DNA of 64,000 nt, from positions 18,042,001-18,106,000 of the forward strand of contig JBHGNT010000010.1 in assembly GCA_043228905.1 (NCBI GenBank), given 5' to 3'. A program made the translations under genes and the position numbers. This document shows, in pieces, positions 10,680 through 21,469 of this stretch. Every line of letters begins with the position of its first letter. Position 1 is the stretch's first letter. The notes under the pieces were generated by a model. The model saw only the letters and a program-made list of their open reading frames with translations, did no database searches and was not told where the DNA came from. The DNA is from Azolla caroliniana. Taxonomy: Eukaryota; Polypodiophyta.

Positions 10680-11707
10680 ATGACGAGAAGGACACCCATA
10701 AAGAAGACATTGGTGAAAGAGAAAATGAAGACACCAGTGAAGGAAAGAAAAAGGACACCTATCAAAGAAAGCAAGACACCCACAAGAGAAAGGGTGATGA
10801 ACTCATAAACTCAGAGAAAGAAGATGTGTCACTCCATCATTCGAGACACACCTCTCGGATGGCGTTATTTCCTTCGAGCACGACTTGAAGTTTATAAAGA
10901 GCTGAGAGAGTGGTTGATAAAAACCTGGGGGTTACCACATCCCAATACAAGGCGAGGATTCCACATAAGTGGATTGAAGAAGGAATATGTGAACTTATTG
11001 AAGATGAGATATGAACATCTTTGTGATACTAATCAAATCTGTAACAATGAGGTGGGTACTGTTTTTGCACGTGCATTTGCATGTGGAGTTCGGGGTGGCA
11101 TCGACGTAGATTGGGAAGATTTTAATCATCACCGATCAGAACATTATAAAGGGTCCTCCAGTACCAACACTGGCTTGAAGTCATCGGGAACCTCTCATGT
11201 GGATATTCCGGCTACAACACCTGTCCACCAAGTTCAATATGCAAAGAGACAAGCCACAATGACTGAAAAGCATGAACAGATGATGGCCGGTTGCATAGCT
11301 TCTATGAGCTCAAGAATACAAGCACTACTTGCTGATTTGAAGTAGTTAAATTAGCTGAGATATAGGTAGAAAAGCAATTCTCTTTAATAAAGACTACATA
11401 TGAATGGATTGCATCGACAATCCAAAATTCAGAAAGTAAATTGTTGAAAGAGGAGTTGAAGAAAGAGCTAAAAAATATGGGCACTCAATTAGGATCACAG
11501 ATGAGAGACCTTGATACTTGCAGAATTGCACATTGGGAACTAGATAATAAGTTGTCAACTTTAAAGTTGCATTACGAGAACCTTGCGTGCTTGATGCAAG
11601 ATTTAAAACGAAAAGGTTTTGAAACTTTGTGTCCATCTATAATTGAGCACCCAAGTGGTATGGAAAGTACCATTACTAATATAGCTATATCACGGTATTG
11701 GCTTTAA
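10680..11707 (+). pseudogene. Decayed plant gene, 5' part (basic KTP-repeat and coiled coil)
   Basis: From the ATG at 10680 the frame encodes a basic low-complexity stretch of R/K-T-P repeats. It meets TAA at 10806-10808 and continues in the same frame from 10824 to 11345. That part encodes a conserved-looking region (GWRYFLRARLEVYKELREWLIKTWGLPHP..., VGTVFARAFACGVRGGIDVDW). After a stop at 11343-11345 an open stretch at 11388-11699 encodes a probable coiled coil (LLKEELKKELKNMGTQLGSQM...). A splice donor-like ACG/GTATTG near 11695 would join it to the RING exon. I do not recognise the family. Stops indicate a dead or misread copy of a transposon-borne gene. Confidence 0.45.
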
Positions 11708-11784
11708 AAGTTATTTATTTCTACTTCTGTGGTATAAATATCATATTAGCTAATATATTATAACTTGTGTTTGCAATCTGCCAG

Positions 11785-11967
11785 GTGTATATTTTGTGGC
11801 CTCGGATTCAAGCTTGAGGCTATGGATGTTGTGATTACACCGTGCTTGCACACATATCATGTGCTATGTGCTAAGTATCATTTTGAGAAAGAAAATACAT
11901 GTATGGACTGTAAAACTACAGTTGTTGCTGAGTGGTACTATGCTTGGGGTTTAAAAGTACACCCGTA
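11785..11967 (+). pseudogene. RING-H2-like zinc-finger exon
   Basis: Follows a pyrimidine tract and CTGCCAG acceptor at 11778-11784. The peptide has ligand spacing C-x2-C (CIFC), then C-x-H-x2-H-x2-C (CLHTYHVLC), then C-x2-C (CMDC), which fits RING-H2. Known RING-H2 domains recruit E2 enzymes, but activity here is inference. A GTATGTGG donor follows GTACACCCGTACG near 11968. The next exons seem to be at 18620 and 19471, with repeat arrays and copia A in the intervening intron-like sequence. Confidence 0.45.
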
Positions 11968-12009
11968 CGGTATGTGGCTCTACTATTTTATTGTTTGTAT
12001 TATATGATG

Positions 12010-12700
12010 TCAATTTACATTTGGATTAGAACTAGTGTACACCACAATTCATACTTCAAATTTAGGAAAACAATGGATTAGTACTAGTGTACGCCACAAT
12101 TCATACTTCAAATTTAGGAAAACAATGGATTAGTACTAGTGTAGCTCCAACAACTAATATGTGGAACCCTATTTATGTGGGTTAGTATTGGCAGTACTCT
12201 CAATATATAATTGGTATGAGTAGTTGAACGAATATTTTCTAGAATTAGTACTATTTGAGTAATTTGGGAACCATGTGTGACATTGTTCGGGATTGGTACT
12301 AGTTATGTAATTTGAGCACAAGGTATGTAGTACACTATGAACGATTAGTACTAAACGTGTAATTTGGGAATTAGGAGTGTAGAACACATATCATGATTAG
12401 TACTACTTGTATGCAAAATACCACTTTAGTGCTAAAGAAGGAAGTTGTTTAGATGTATTTGTTGGATCAGTTGTTCGTCCAATCTATATTACAACTTACC
12501 TAGTACTAGTTTAGTACACACTATACTTGTAGTACATTATTGACTATTAGTACTATTTGTGTAATTTGGGAATTAGTTGTGTAGTACATTGTTCACGATT
12601 AGTACTAGTTATGTAATTTGGGAACAAGGTGTATAGTAAATTGTTGTAGATTAGTACAGTTTGTGTAATTTGGAAATGAGGTGTGTCAAACACATATCAC
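12010..12700. repeat. Degenerate tandem array with TTAGTACTA motifs
   Basis: A ~60-bp degenerate repeat built on 'gattagtactagttgtgtaatttgggaac...gtgtgtagtacattgttcacgattag'. A sharper duplicate of about 62 bp lies at 12025-12140 (acttcaaatttaggaaaacaatggattagtactagtgta). The array continues on the other side of copia A at 18130-18540, so copia A landed inside it. The AGTACT palindrome recurs many times. Confidence 0.75.
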
Positions 12701-12705
12701 GTTTA

Positions 12706-13371
12706 TGTTAGGAAATGGACGGTTTCAAAACCTTCACCTCTCGGCCACAACCGAGAAAACACGAATCAATGCAGAAGTAAATCAAAAACACAGAGAGAGA
12801 CTCGAATGCACAGGGTTTAGCGTGGAAAACCCTAGACGGAAAAACCACGGGAGTGCAAGACTCCAACTATCACTATACGCAGGGAATGTACAATGGCGAG
12901 CTGCAAGGCGACGACCTTGAGCTCGCTGTCCTCGCCACAGGCGGCGGTATTACACAGAGGCGTCGACCTCTTCCTTTCTCTCTCTCTCTCTCTCGGCTGC
13001 TCTCACTTCGCTCCCTCTAAGTGGAAAACAGAAAAATGAGCAACAACAAAACTGTTTGCCCTAAGTCATATTTATACACATATGACTTTCGGGCTATTTA
13101 CAAGTATAGCCTCGAGGGCCCTTGGCAAACATATTCACAAATATGTCCCCGCATCCGGATCTCTCTCCGGGTACATTCGTCATCCGGCTCCATAGCCGGG
13201 GTCTTCATCATCCGGATCCGAAACCGGGTCTTCGTCATCCGGCTCCGTAGCCGGGGTCTTCATCATCCGGATCCGAAACCGGGTCTTCATCGTTCGCTTC
13301 CGATACCGGGTACTCCTCATTCGATTCCCGGACATCTGACCATCCCATCCGGAGGGACCGTAATCCCAACA
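12706..13371 (-). repeat. 3' LTR of copia A
   Basis: 666 bp. U3 (right side on the plus strand) has alternating CCGG-rich units at 13170-13310. The promoter block has a minus-strand TATA (gtataaatatgac) near 13075, and a CT microsatellite lies near 12975-12995. Confidence 0.95.
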
Positions 13372-13381
13372 AACTCCCCCT

Positions 13382-16300
13382 TCACTTCGGCATGGGATGT
13401 CTTTCCAGTCCGACCCTCTTCCGGCACGCTTCCAGCTTGTCGGGTGTGAGCACTTTGGTCAGCATATCTGACCCGTTCTCGTCCGTGTGGATCTTCGTCA
13501 GCACGAACTCCTGGTCTTCTATCCTTTCCCGGATCCAGTGATATCTTCGCTGGATGTGCTTCGTCCGGGAGTGATAGGCCGTATTCTTCGCAAGGTGGAT
13601 GGCACTCTGACTGTCGCAGTAAAGTCGGTACTCCTCCTGCCGGATACCGAGCTCTCTAATGAAGTCCTTCATCCATATTATTTCCTTGCCGGCTTCAACA
13701 GCCGCCATGTACTCCGCCTCCGTGGTCGACAACGCAACCGTTTTCTGCAGCCTCGACTGCCACGAAACAGCTCCCCCTGCATACGTCATCACATACCCTG
13801 ATGTGGACCGGCTGGTATCTGCATCAGCCGACATATCCGAATCGGTAAAGCCGTCGAGTTCGGGCTTACCGGAGCCGAATCGGAGGCACACGTTTGCCGT
13901 GCCCTTCAGGTATCGGAGTATCCACTTGGCCGCGTTCCAGTGCTCTTTGCCGGGATTGCTCATGTACCGGCTCACCACTCCGACTGCATATCCTATGTCC
14001 GGTCTTGTACACACCATTGCGTACATCAAGCTTCCGACGGCAGAGGCATATGGTACTTTCATCATGTCCTCCTTCTCAGCCTTTGTCTTGGGGCTTTGCT
14101 TGCTGGACAACCTGCAGTTTGCCGGGAGGGTTGACCCGACCGGTCTTGCTTCCGACATGTTGAACCAGTGAAGCACCTTTGTCACGTACTTCTCCTGTGA
14201 CAGCCACAACTGCTTCTTCTTCCGGTCCTGGATGATGTGCATCCCTAGTATTTGCCTCGCCGGACCCAGGTCCTTCATTGAGAAGGTTCCGTGAAGCGCT
14301 TTCTTCAGCATCCGTATCTTGCCCTGGTCCCGTCCGACGATCAACATGTCGTCCACGTACAGGAGGAGTATTAGAAAGTCTCCTCCTTCGAACTTCTTCA
14401 CAAACACGCAGTGATCGGACTGCGTTTTGTGGTACCCTTCGTCGGTCATGAAAGAGTCGAACTTCCGGTACCATTGCCGGGGAGCCTGCTTCAGTCCGTA
14501 AAGGCTCTTCTTCAACCGGCATACCAGGTGCTCCTTCCCTTTCTTCTCGAATCCTTCCGGTTGCTGCATGTAGATCTCTTCTTCGAGGTCACCGTGAAGG
14601 AATGCCGTCTTCACGTCCATCTGTTCTACCTCGAGGTCCATGCTTGCCGCTATGCTCAGCACCGTCCGGATGGAGGTCATCTTCACTACTGGGGCAAATA
14701 TCTCGTCGAAGTCGACGCCCTTCTTCTGCTGGAACCCCTTCACCACGATCCTGGCTTTGTATCTCGGGGGGTTTCCGGCATCTCCCGGTTTCAGCTTGAA
14801 CACCCACTTGTTTCGAAGTGCCCGCTTTCCTTTCGGCAACTCCACAAGTTCATATGTGTGGTTCTCATGCAGGGAATCCATCTCCTCCTGCATGGCACTT
14901 AACCACCTGCGGCTATGGGTGTCAAGCTTTGCTTCTTCAAAACTCTCCGGCTCCCCCTCGTCGGTTAGCAGCACGTGCTCTGGTTCCGGAAATCTCCGGG
15001 GGGGCCTTCTCTCTCTTAGAGGATATCTCCGTTCCGGAGCTTCGGTAACCGGCTCCTCCGTTTCCTCTTCATCCGAATCCATTTCGGGATCGGGGCCGGT
15101 TCCGGTATCAGTTTCATCTTCCTCGGCCGGTTCTATTTCTTCACCGTCTTCGGCCGGATCCTCGAGTGCTAACCGGTCCCTTGCCGGTCGGGACTGCTCC
15201 TCGTAGAGTTGATCCTCACTGGTCGACTTGGAGCTCTTCATCTTCTTCTCCGACTCCCAGTCGGCGAGTGTCTTGTCCTCCATGAAGATGATATCACGAC
15301 TCCGGAATATCTTTTTGTCGACCGGGTCCCATACTCGGTAGCCGAACTCGTCATCGCCGTAACCGAGGAATATGCATGGCCGGGTCTTTGGATCTAGCTT
15401 TCCTCTCCGGTCCTTTGCCACATGCACATATGCGAGACACCCGAACACCTTCAGATGCCGGTAGGATACTTCCCTACCGGTCCACACTCTCTGCGGCGTG
15501 TCTCCGTCCAAAGGTACTGAGGGTGATCTGTTTATCACGTATGTCGCCGTCGACATTGCCTCAGCCCAAAACCCCTTGGGTAATTTCGCATGCGCCAGCA
15601 TACTCCGGACCCTCTCCATTATGGTCCGGTTCATCCTCTCGGCCAGCCCGTTCAGTTCCGGCGTCTTCGGCACAGTAAACTCGAGCCGGATTCCCTTCGA
15701 GCGACAGTACTCCTTGAACTGCCCCCGGTATTCCCCTCCGTTATCCGCTCGTATCGCTTTCAGCTTCTTGCCGGATTCCCTTTCCACTCTCGCGTGGAGT
15801 TCTTTGAAGACGCACAACACTTGGTCCTTTGTCTTCAACGGTGCCGTCCACAGCTTCCGGCTGTGGTCATCAATGAATGTCACGAAGTACTGGACTCCGC
15901 CATGTGACTTCGTTTCTACGTGACACACGTCAGTGTGCACCAACTCCAATGGTGCGCTACGTCTCGTCGGTGGCCTTGAGTGGAAGGAGGTTCGGTTCTG
16001 CTTACCGGCCAGGCAATCGGTGCACTTCTCCAGGTGCACATGCTTCACTGGAATAAGGTTGTCTTCTGCAAGCCTCTTCATCCCCTTCTCACTCATGTGG
16101 CCCAGTCTCTTGTGCCACAACTCACCGGCAGTATCGGCTGCCACGTTCAACTCCTCCGGACACAACCAGGCATTCATAAGGTATAGTGTGTTGACTTTCC
16201 GGGCCCGAGCCACTATCAGGCTCCCCTTGCTGAACTTCATTACGCAGTTCCAGATGCTACCTATGTAGCCTTCATCGTCTAGCCTCCCGGCCGAAATCAG

Positions 16301-17464
16301 GTTCAATCGAACCTCCGGAACGTGTCGGACATCCTTCAGCAACATTTTGCATCCGGTCGAGGTTGTCAACCACACGTCTCCTATGCCGGCAATCCGGCAC
16401 GTACCTTCATTTCCCATCTGAACGCAGCCATGCTCACCGGCTGTATAGGATGAGAAGTATCTTCTTTCCGGGGTCAGGTGGAACGACGCTCCGGAATCGA
16501 CCACCCAGGTAGTCTCATCGCCGGCAATGTTTAGTTCACCTTCTTCGGTGATGAGCATGATCTCCTCTTCACTTGCCGCGAGTGCCGTCGTTCCTTTCCG
16601 GTCCTGCCCTCGCCGATCCGAACCATTCCGGTCCGTGGCTCCCCGGTAAGCACCGTTCCGTTCCGAAGACTTCTTCGAATCGGTGTCGTCGGCTCCGTTG
16701 TCTTTTCGGTAATGCCGACAATTCTTTCGGAAGTGCCCCGGCTTCCCACAGTGGAAGCATGTGGGCCTTCCTCTTGACTGCGACCGGGTCCCCGACTTCT
16801 CCCGTCTTTGCGGACTCCGGTTCCGTTGTCTTCCCCGATCCGATTCGGTAAGCAGCATCTTCGGATCGGAGGCCGGTTCTTTATCTCTCCGACGCGCTTC
16901 TTCGTTCAAAATGCTTGTCTTTACCGTTTGTAAGGACAAGTTATCTTCGGTGCAGGAGGTGCTGAGAGTCACCACCAAGTTCTCCCAGCTTTCCGGCAAT
17001 GTACACATCAGAATGATGGCTTGCATTGCATCCTCCAACGGGAACTTGATCGCCGCAAGCTGGTTCACGAATCCCATGAACGTGCTTACGTGTTCCACCA
17101 TACTCTCGCCGTCCCGGTACTTGAGGTTCACTATCTTCCTCATCAGGGAGGTCCGGTTCAACGCATTCTTCCTCTCGTAGAGGCCCGACAGCTTCTGCCA
17201 CATCTCATATGCGTTGGTGTCGTTTGCCACATGTTGTAGAACGCTCACGTCGACGTATTGCCGAATGGTTGCAACGGCTTTCCGGTTCAGAAGCCTCCAT
17301 TCCGTCTCAAGTACCCCCTTGGGTATTTCCGACCTGTCGATCGGTTCATACAGGTCCCGAACAATGAGCAGATCCTCCATCTTTATCTTCCAGTCGGCGT
17401 AGTTCTGCGCATTCAGCACCATCATCCCCGGCTGCCCGCTGCTGCCGCCTTCCATTTTCTGCAC
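13382..17464 (-). CDS. Copia Gag-Pol polyprotein, intact (1,360 aa)
   Basis: One uninterrupted frame of 1,360 residues, the normal length for plant Tnt1-type polyproteins. Domains in order: Gag (UBN2 type) to about residue 200; CCHC knuckle CFHCGKPGHFRKNC near 235; aspartic protease VVDSGASFH near 320; GAG-pre-integrase LWHKRLGHMSEKG near 450; integrase core 508-620 with HTDVCH, ADNGGEY and NGLAERMN supplying D, D and E; acidic linker 770-840; reverse transcriptase from about 885 with YVDDML near 1035; RNase H from 1206 (TDSD..., TTEAEYMAA). All catalytic motifs I can identify are present. The start lies 7 bases from the primer-binding site, so the leader is unusually short. The protein supports cytoplasmic particle assembly, reverse transcription and integration. 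Confidence 0.97.
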   Translation of the reverse strand: MQKMEGGSSGQPGMMVLNAQNYADWKIKMEDLLIVRDLYEPIDRSEIPKGVLETEWRLLNRKAVATIRQYVDVSVLQHVANDTNAYEMWQKLSGLYERKNALNRTSLMRKIVNLKYRDGESMVEHVSTFMGFVNQLAAIKFPLEDAMQAIILMCTLPESWENLVVTLSTSCTEDNLSLQTVKTSILNEEARRRDKEPASDPKMLLTESDRGRQRNRSPQRREKSGTRSQSRGRPTCFHCGKPGHFRKNCRHYRKDNGADDTDSKKSSERNGAYRGATDRNGSDRRGQDRKGTTALAASEEEIMLITEEGELNIAGDETTWVVDSGASFHLTPERRYFSSYTAGEHGCVQMGNEGTCRIAGIGDVWLTTSTGCKMLLKDVRHVPEVRLNLISAGRLDDEGYIGSIWNCVMKFSKGSLIVARARKVNTLYLMNAWLCPEELNVAADTAGELWHKRLGHMSEKGMKRLAEDNLIPVKHVHLEKCTDCLAGKQNRTSFHSRPPTRRSAPLELVHTDVCHVETKSHGGVQYFVTFIDDHSRKLWTAPLKTKDQVLCVFKELHARVERESGKKLKAIRADNGGEYRGQFKEYCRSKGIRLEFTVPKTPELNGLAERMNRTIMERVRSMLAHAKLPKGFWAEAMSTATYVINRSPSVPLDGDTPQRVWTGREVSYRHLKVFGCLAYVHVAKDRRGKLDPKTRPCIFLGYGDDEFGYRVWDPVDKKIFRSRDIIFMEDKTLADWESEKKMKSSKSTSEDQLYEEQSRPARDRLALEDPAEDGEEIEPAEEDETDTGTGPDPEMDSDEEETEEPVTEAPERRYPLRERRPPRRFPEPEHVLLTDEGEPESFEEAKLDTHSRRWLSAMQEEMDSLHENHTYELVELPKGKRALRNKWVFKLKPGDAGNPPRYKARIVVKGFQQKKGVDFDEIFAPVVKMTSIRTVLSIAASMDLEVEQMDVKTAFLHGDLEEEIYMQQPEGFEKKGKEHLVCRLKKSLYGLKQAPRQWYRKFDSFMTDEGYHKTQSDHCVFVKKFEGGDFLILLLYVDDMLIVGRDQGKIRMLKKALHGTFSMKDLGPARQILGMHIIQDRKKKQLWLSQEKYVTKVLHWFNMSEARPVGSTLPANCRLSSKQSPKTKAEKEDMMKVPYASAVGSLMYAMVCTRPDIGYAVGVVSRYMSNPGKEHWNAAKWILRYLKGTANVCLRFGSGKPELDGFTDSDMSADADTSRSTSGYVMTYAGGAVSWQSRLQKTVALSTTEAEYMAAVEAGKEIIWMKDFIRELGIRQEEYRLYCDSQSAIHLAKNTAYHSRTKHIQRRYHWIRERIEDQEFVLTKIHTDENGSDMLTKVLTPDKLEACRKRVGLERHPMPK

Positions 17465-17471
17465 TTGAGTC

Positions 17472-17483
17472 GCTCTGATACCA
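17472..17483 (-). other. Primer-binding site of copia A
   Basis: On the minus strand TGGTATCAGAGC, complementary to the 3' end of plant initiator-Met tRNA, beginning three bases inside the 5' LTR border. Confidence 0.95.
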
Positions 17484-17486
17484 GAT

Positions 17487-18124
17487 TGTTAGGAAATGGA
17501 CGGTTTCAAAACCTTCACCTCTCGGCCACAACCGAGAAAACACGAATCAATGCAGAAGTAAATCAAAAACACAGAGAGAGACTCGAATGCACAGGGTTTA
17601 GCGTGGAAAACCCTAGACGGAAAAACCACGGGAGTGCAAGACTCCAACTATCACTATACGCAGGGAATGTACAATGGCGAGCTGCAAGGCGACGACCTTG
17701 AGCTCGTTGTCCTCGCCACAGGCGGCGGTATTACACAGAGGCGTCGACCTCTTCCTTTCTCTCTCTCTCTCTCTCGGCTGCTCTCACTTCGCTCCCTCTA
17801 AGTGGAAAACAGAAAAATGAGCAACAACAAAACTGTTTGCCCTAAGTCATATTTATACACATATGACTTTCGGGCTATTTACAAGTATAGCCTCGAGGGC
17901 CCTTGGCAAACATATTCACAAATATGTCCCCGCATCCGGATCTCTCTCCGGGTACATTCGTCATCCGGCTCCGTAGCCGGGGTCTTCATCATCCGGATCC
18001 GAAACCGGGTCTTCGTCATCCGGCTCCGAAACCGGGTCTTCATCGTCCGGTTCCGATACCGGGTACTCCTCATTCGATTCCCGGACATCTGACCATCCCA
18101 TCCGGAGGGACCGTAATCCCAACA
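17487..18124 (-). repeat. 5' LTR of copia A
   Basis: 638 bp, same ends as the 3' LTR but one 28-bp CCGG-rich unit shorter. It drives the element's transcript from the TATA-like gtataaatatgac on the minus strand near 17856. Confidence 0.95.
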
Positions 18125-18129
18125 GTTTA

Positions 18130-18545
18130 GTACTATACTATCAAGAAGATTAATGTTGTTGGTGTAATTAGTACTAGTTATTTAATTAGGTGTGTAGAAC
18201 ACATATCACGTTTAGTATTACTTGTGTGCAAAATACCACGTTAGTACTAAAGTCCAATCTACATTTGTTGGATTAGATGTTAGTTCAATCTATATTACAA
18301 CGTGCCTAGTACTAGTGTTAGTAGTACATTGTTGACGATTAGTACTAGTTGTGTAACATCTCTTCTGAGTAGTACATTGTTGACGATTAGTACTAGTTGT
18401 GTAATTTGGGAACTAAGTGAGTAGTACATTGTTCATGATTAGTACTAGTGGTGTAATTTGGGAACTAAGTGAGTAATACATTGTTCACGATTAGTACTAG
18501 ATGTGTAATATGGGAACTAGGTGTAGCCTAATGATTTAGTAATGC
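18130..18545. repeat. Continuation of the TTAGTACTA array
   Basis: Four to five degenerate units such as 'tagtacattgttgacgattagtactagttgtgtaatttggga', the same family as 12010-12700. Confidence 0.7.
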
Positions 18546-18619
18546 AGTTCTTGTGACCTACATTGTATTTTTTATATCATGGTACTAACATTGAAGGTTT
18601 TTTTGTTTCTTGCAATGAA

Positions 18620-18860
18620 TGTTGTAGTGTCAACCAATTCCACGCCAGGGAAGGTAATGGAACAACCAGCCCCTGTGCCTAAACCCTCGGTATCTGCTGC
18701 ACATTCCAAGGTTCAGGGATCATCATTACCAGTAACCTATGAGTTTAATGATGAAGATGAATGTATGAGAAGGGCCATTGGAGCAGTGGACCATATGCTT
18801 CTACAAACAAATTCCCCAAGCTTCGGTCAACATCAAAACAATCCATGTAACACAAATTGA
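18620..18860 (+). pseudogene. Probable internal exon of the 10.7-20.5 kb gene
   Basis: Open frame after a TTGTAG acceptor-like site at 18624-18629: STNSTPGKVMEQPAPVPKPSVSAAHSK..., then YEFNDEDECMRRAIGAVDHML. It is Pro/Ser-rich and then acidic, with no recognised domain. Placement in the same gene is inferred from strand and spacing. Confidence 0.35.
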
Positions 18861-19470
18861 GTTAGCATATCTTAATTCTCATTTGTGTGTAAGTTGAATG
18901 CCTAATGTCTTTAAAAAAGAGCCCACTAAGAAGAGGAATGCTGCAAGAAAGTTGTATGGAAAGGGCAAGAAAGGCAGAGTTGAATGCAATGGTGAGTCAC
19001 ATATGTTCTCACCTGTCCAGAGAATTGTCAACCTAATGCATTGTCTAATACCATGTACTTGTGTTACTAGCTGATGAAGAAATGATCTTTGGTGAGGGAG
19101 ATACGAGTCCAAAACCTGATCATGAAGACAAATTTATCACACTCCCAGGTACACGTCAAAAGCCCTCTAAGAAAACAATGATTTAGATCATAACAACCCT
19201 ATTATAGTGGTGCTTTTGGTGCATTCTATGAATTATACTATTATGAAATCTTCTATTGACAATGAGCTCCAACCTGTTGAACACTTAGATGTTGTGGAGA
19301 AGATGACCGAGCCTACCACTTGCAATGGGTTGTCTACGGCTCTATAGTATGACGATGTAACAATAGGTAAAAAAATGTGGCTATTAACCCTATGTTCATT
19401 GTTGTTGGTATGTTTGCAAAATTTTGAGTATGTGAATTGATACTAATATTCTCTGGAATCCCATTATTTA
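18861..19470. other. Intron-like sequence with short open stretches
   Basis: A possible small exon lies at 18910-18990 (PTKKRNAARKLYGKGKKGRVECN), followed by GTGAGTCAC. Otherwise I see nothing. Confidence 0.25.
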
Positions 19471-20517
19471 GGTTTACAAGAGCAGTTTGATTCCCAACTG
19501 CAATCAAATGAATTGGGAACTATATGGAGGACAAGTGCAGAGTCAGATTCTGGGATTAACCTTTGCACGGAGGCAGACTCTAGGAGCACATCTTCCACAC
19601 ATGAGGACTGTGAAAAAAAGGAAGCATTCATATTTGAAGAGCAGTTGGCATGTACAAACAACAATTTGTCTAAAGAAGCCCATGAGTGTGGAAAGAATAT
19701 CGCTAGTACTGAAGAGGAGCCTGATTGTACTAAGAATGTGCTAGTAGTGTCTAAAGAATCCCATGAGGAGTGTGGAAAGAATATCGCTAGTACTGAAGAG
19801 GAACCTGATTGTACTGAGAATGTGCTAGTAGTGTCTATAGAAGCCCATGAGTGTGGAAAGAATATAGCTAGTAATGAAGAGGAGCCTGATTGTACTAAGA
19901 ACGAGCATACTAGCATCACCCATGAGGACTAGGCAATAAAGACCACCCAAGAAGGGGGGCACGGTTGTCTTAAGAATGAGGTGACAGCCACCGTACAAGA
20001 GGAGTTGACCATGAGTACTGCCACAACCCACATACATGAGTCTAATTGTACTAAAAATGAGTATACTAGCATCACCAATGATGATAAGGCAATAAAGACC
20101 ACCCAAGAAGGAGAGCACAGTGGTCTTAAGAATGAGGTGACTATCACCGGCCAAGAGGAATTCACCATGAGTACTGCTATAGCCCACATACAGGAGCCTA
20201 ATTGTACTGAGAATGAGCATACTAGCAACAACATGAGTACTAAAACAACCCACATACAGGAGATGAGTGATAATTTGACTATCAACAGTACCTTTGTGGA
20301 TGTGTGTACAAGCATTGCAGTTGCAGAAAACATAGTTTCTCTCTCAAGCTTGCCACTGGTACAAGGTGTCCGTACATCCACACATGTCTCTGATGCCTCT
20401 GATGATGAAATTCCACTTAGTAAGTTGATACCTAAAGGCTTTAAGATAAAGAAGAATGTAAAATCACAAAACACTAGCACCAATAACAAGCGCATTACAA
20501 GATCGGTGAAATTGTGA
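19471..20517 (+). pseudogene. Repeat-rich 3' exon of the same gene
   Basis: Follows a TTTAG acceptor at 19466-19470. The frame runs from LQEQFDSQLQSNELG to the terminal TGA at 20515-20517, interrupted by one TAG at 19930-19932. Three ~29-residue repeats (core HECGKNIASTEEEPDCTKN, 19680-19910) are followed by two ~45-residue repeats (core AIKTTQEG..LKNEV, 19934-20170). A basic tail (FKIKKNVKSQ...NNKRITRSVKL) could act as a nuclear localisation signal. No enzyme motif is seen and the family is unknown. Confidence 0.5.
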
Positions 20518-21469
20518 AATGGTGCCTGATTGTCTTTCGATTGTACTTGAACTATAGATGAACTGTTAGTGATGTCTGAACTTGAACTATTTGGTATACC
20601 AAAATACTGTCTAAATTGCTAATGTGAAATGTTGTACTGACTCTAGTTCACTCATCTAGTGTTGTTAACATAATGTGAAATTCTATATTGCCAATTGCAG
20701 AGAATGAGAATGTATTCTATTGTTAATTGTCATGTAGCCATGATTGTGTTGAACTACAACTGAACTGTTACTAGCGTACTGTCTAAATTGCCCCTGTGAA
20801 ATGTTGTGAAGATCATATCACTCATCTAGTGCTGTAGTGTAATGTGAAATTCTATATTGCTAATTGTAGAGAATGAGAATGGTTTCTATTGTCAATTGTC
20901 ATGCAGCCATGAATGTAGTAGGGAACAATTTGACATTCATATTAGTACTAAAATAAGATGTATGCATCTGTCTAACTGAGATACTTCGGGAGACTACTAT
21001 GTATTAGTGAACACTTACAATTGACATTAGTACTAAACTAATATGTATATTGATACTTGCGAAGTATGGTCTCCTTGAGTGCACATAGTCATAGTCGAAT
21101 AGAGACTTAACACAACAGGGATTAGACTATTGGTATTGATAGTTGAATAAGTTTGGGCCATATTTATGCTACTAAGTATTGAAGACTTCACACCCTAAAC
21201 CATAGAATTGATAGTTGAATAAGTTTGGGCCATATTGATGCTACTAAGTATTGAAGACTTCACACCCTAAACCATAGAAACAAGCAACTCTATAATTACC
21301 ATGAAGACTTTCAAAACAAGCTCAATAAATACTCTAAACACTTTAGAAGAAAGACGAAATATATCAATTCATTTGTCAATCATCAAAAATAATATATCAA
21401 TACATCAAATAGTGAACTACAAGCGGATGTTTTTCAGTTGCCAACTACAATGTATTAATAGGGTAACTT
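20518..21469. repeat. 3' flank with two direct duplications
   Basis: About 170 bp around 20575-20730 recurs imperfectly at 20760-20925 (ctgtctaaattg..., gaatgagaatg...). A nearly exact ~77-bp duplicate occurs at 21141-21213 and 21206-21280 (gatagttgaataagtttgggccat...). There are no coding signals. Confidence 0.65.

Larger units (their letters stand above)
12706..18124 (-). mobile_element. Complete Ty1/copia element A
   Basis: A 5,419-bp element on the minus strand with the target duplication GTTTA at 12701-12705 and 18125-18129. The 3' LTR is 12706-13371 and the 5' LTR 17487-18124. Both have TGTTAGGA...CCCAACA ends. They differ mainly by one 28-bp U3 repeat unit and a few substitutions. The primer site matching initiator-Met tRNA (TGGTATCAGAGC) is at 17472-17483, and the polypurine tract (GAAGGGGGAGTT) abuts the 3' LTR at 13372-13384. 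With an intact polyprotein this is a recent and possibly still competent insertion. Confidence 0.97.

Noticed and set aside
14640-15206. Ser-rich plus-strand ORF of 188 aa
   Set aside because: Antisense shadow of the copia A polyprotein, mainly its acidic linker.
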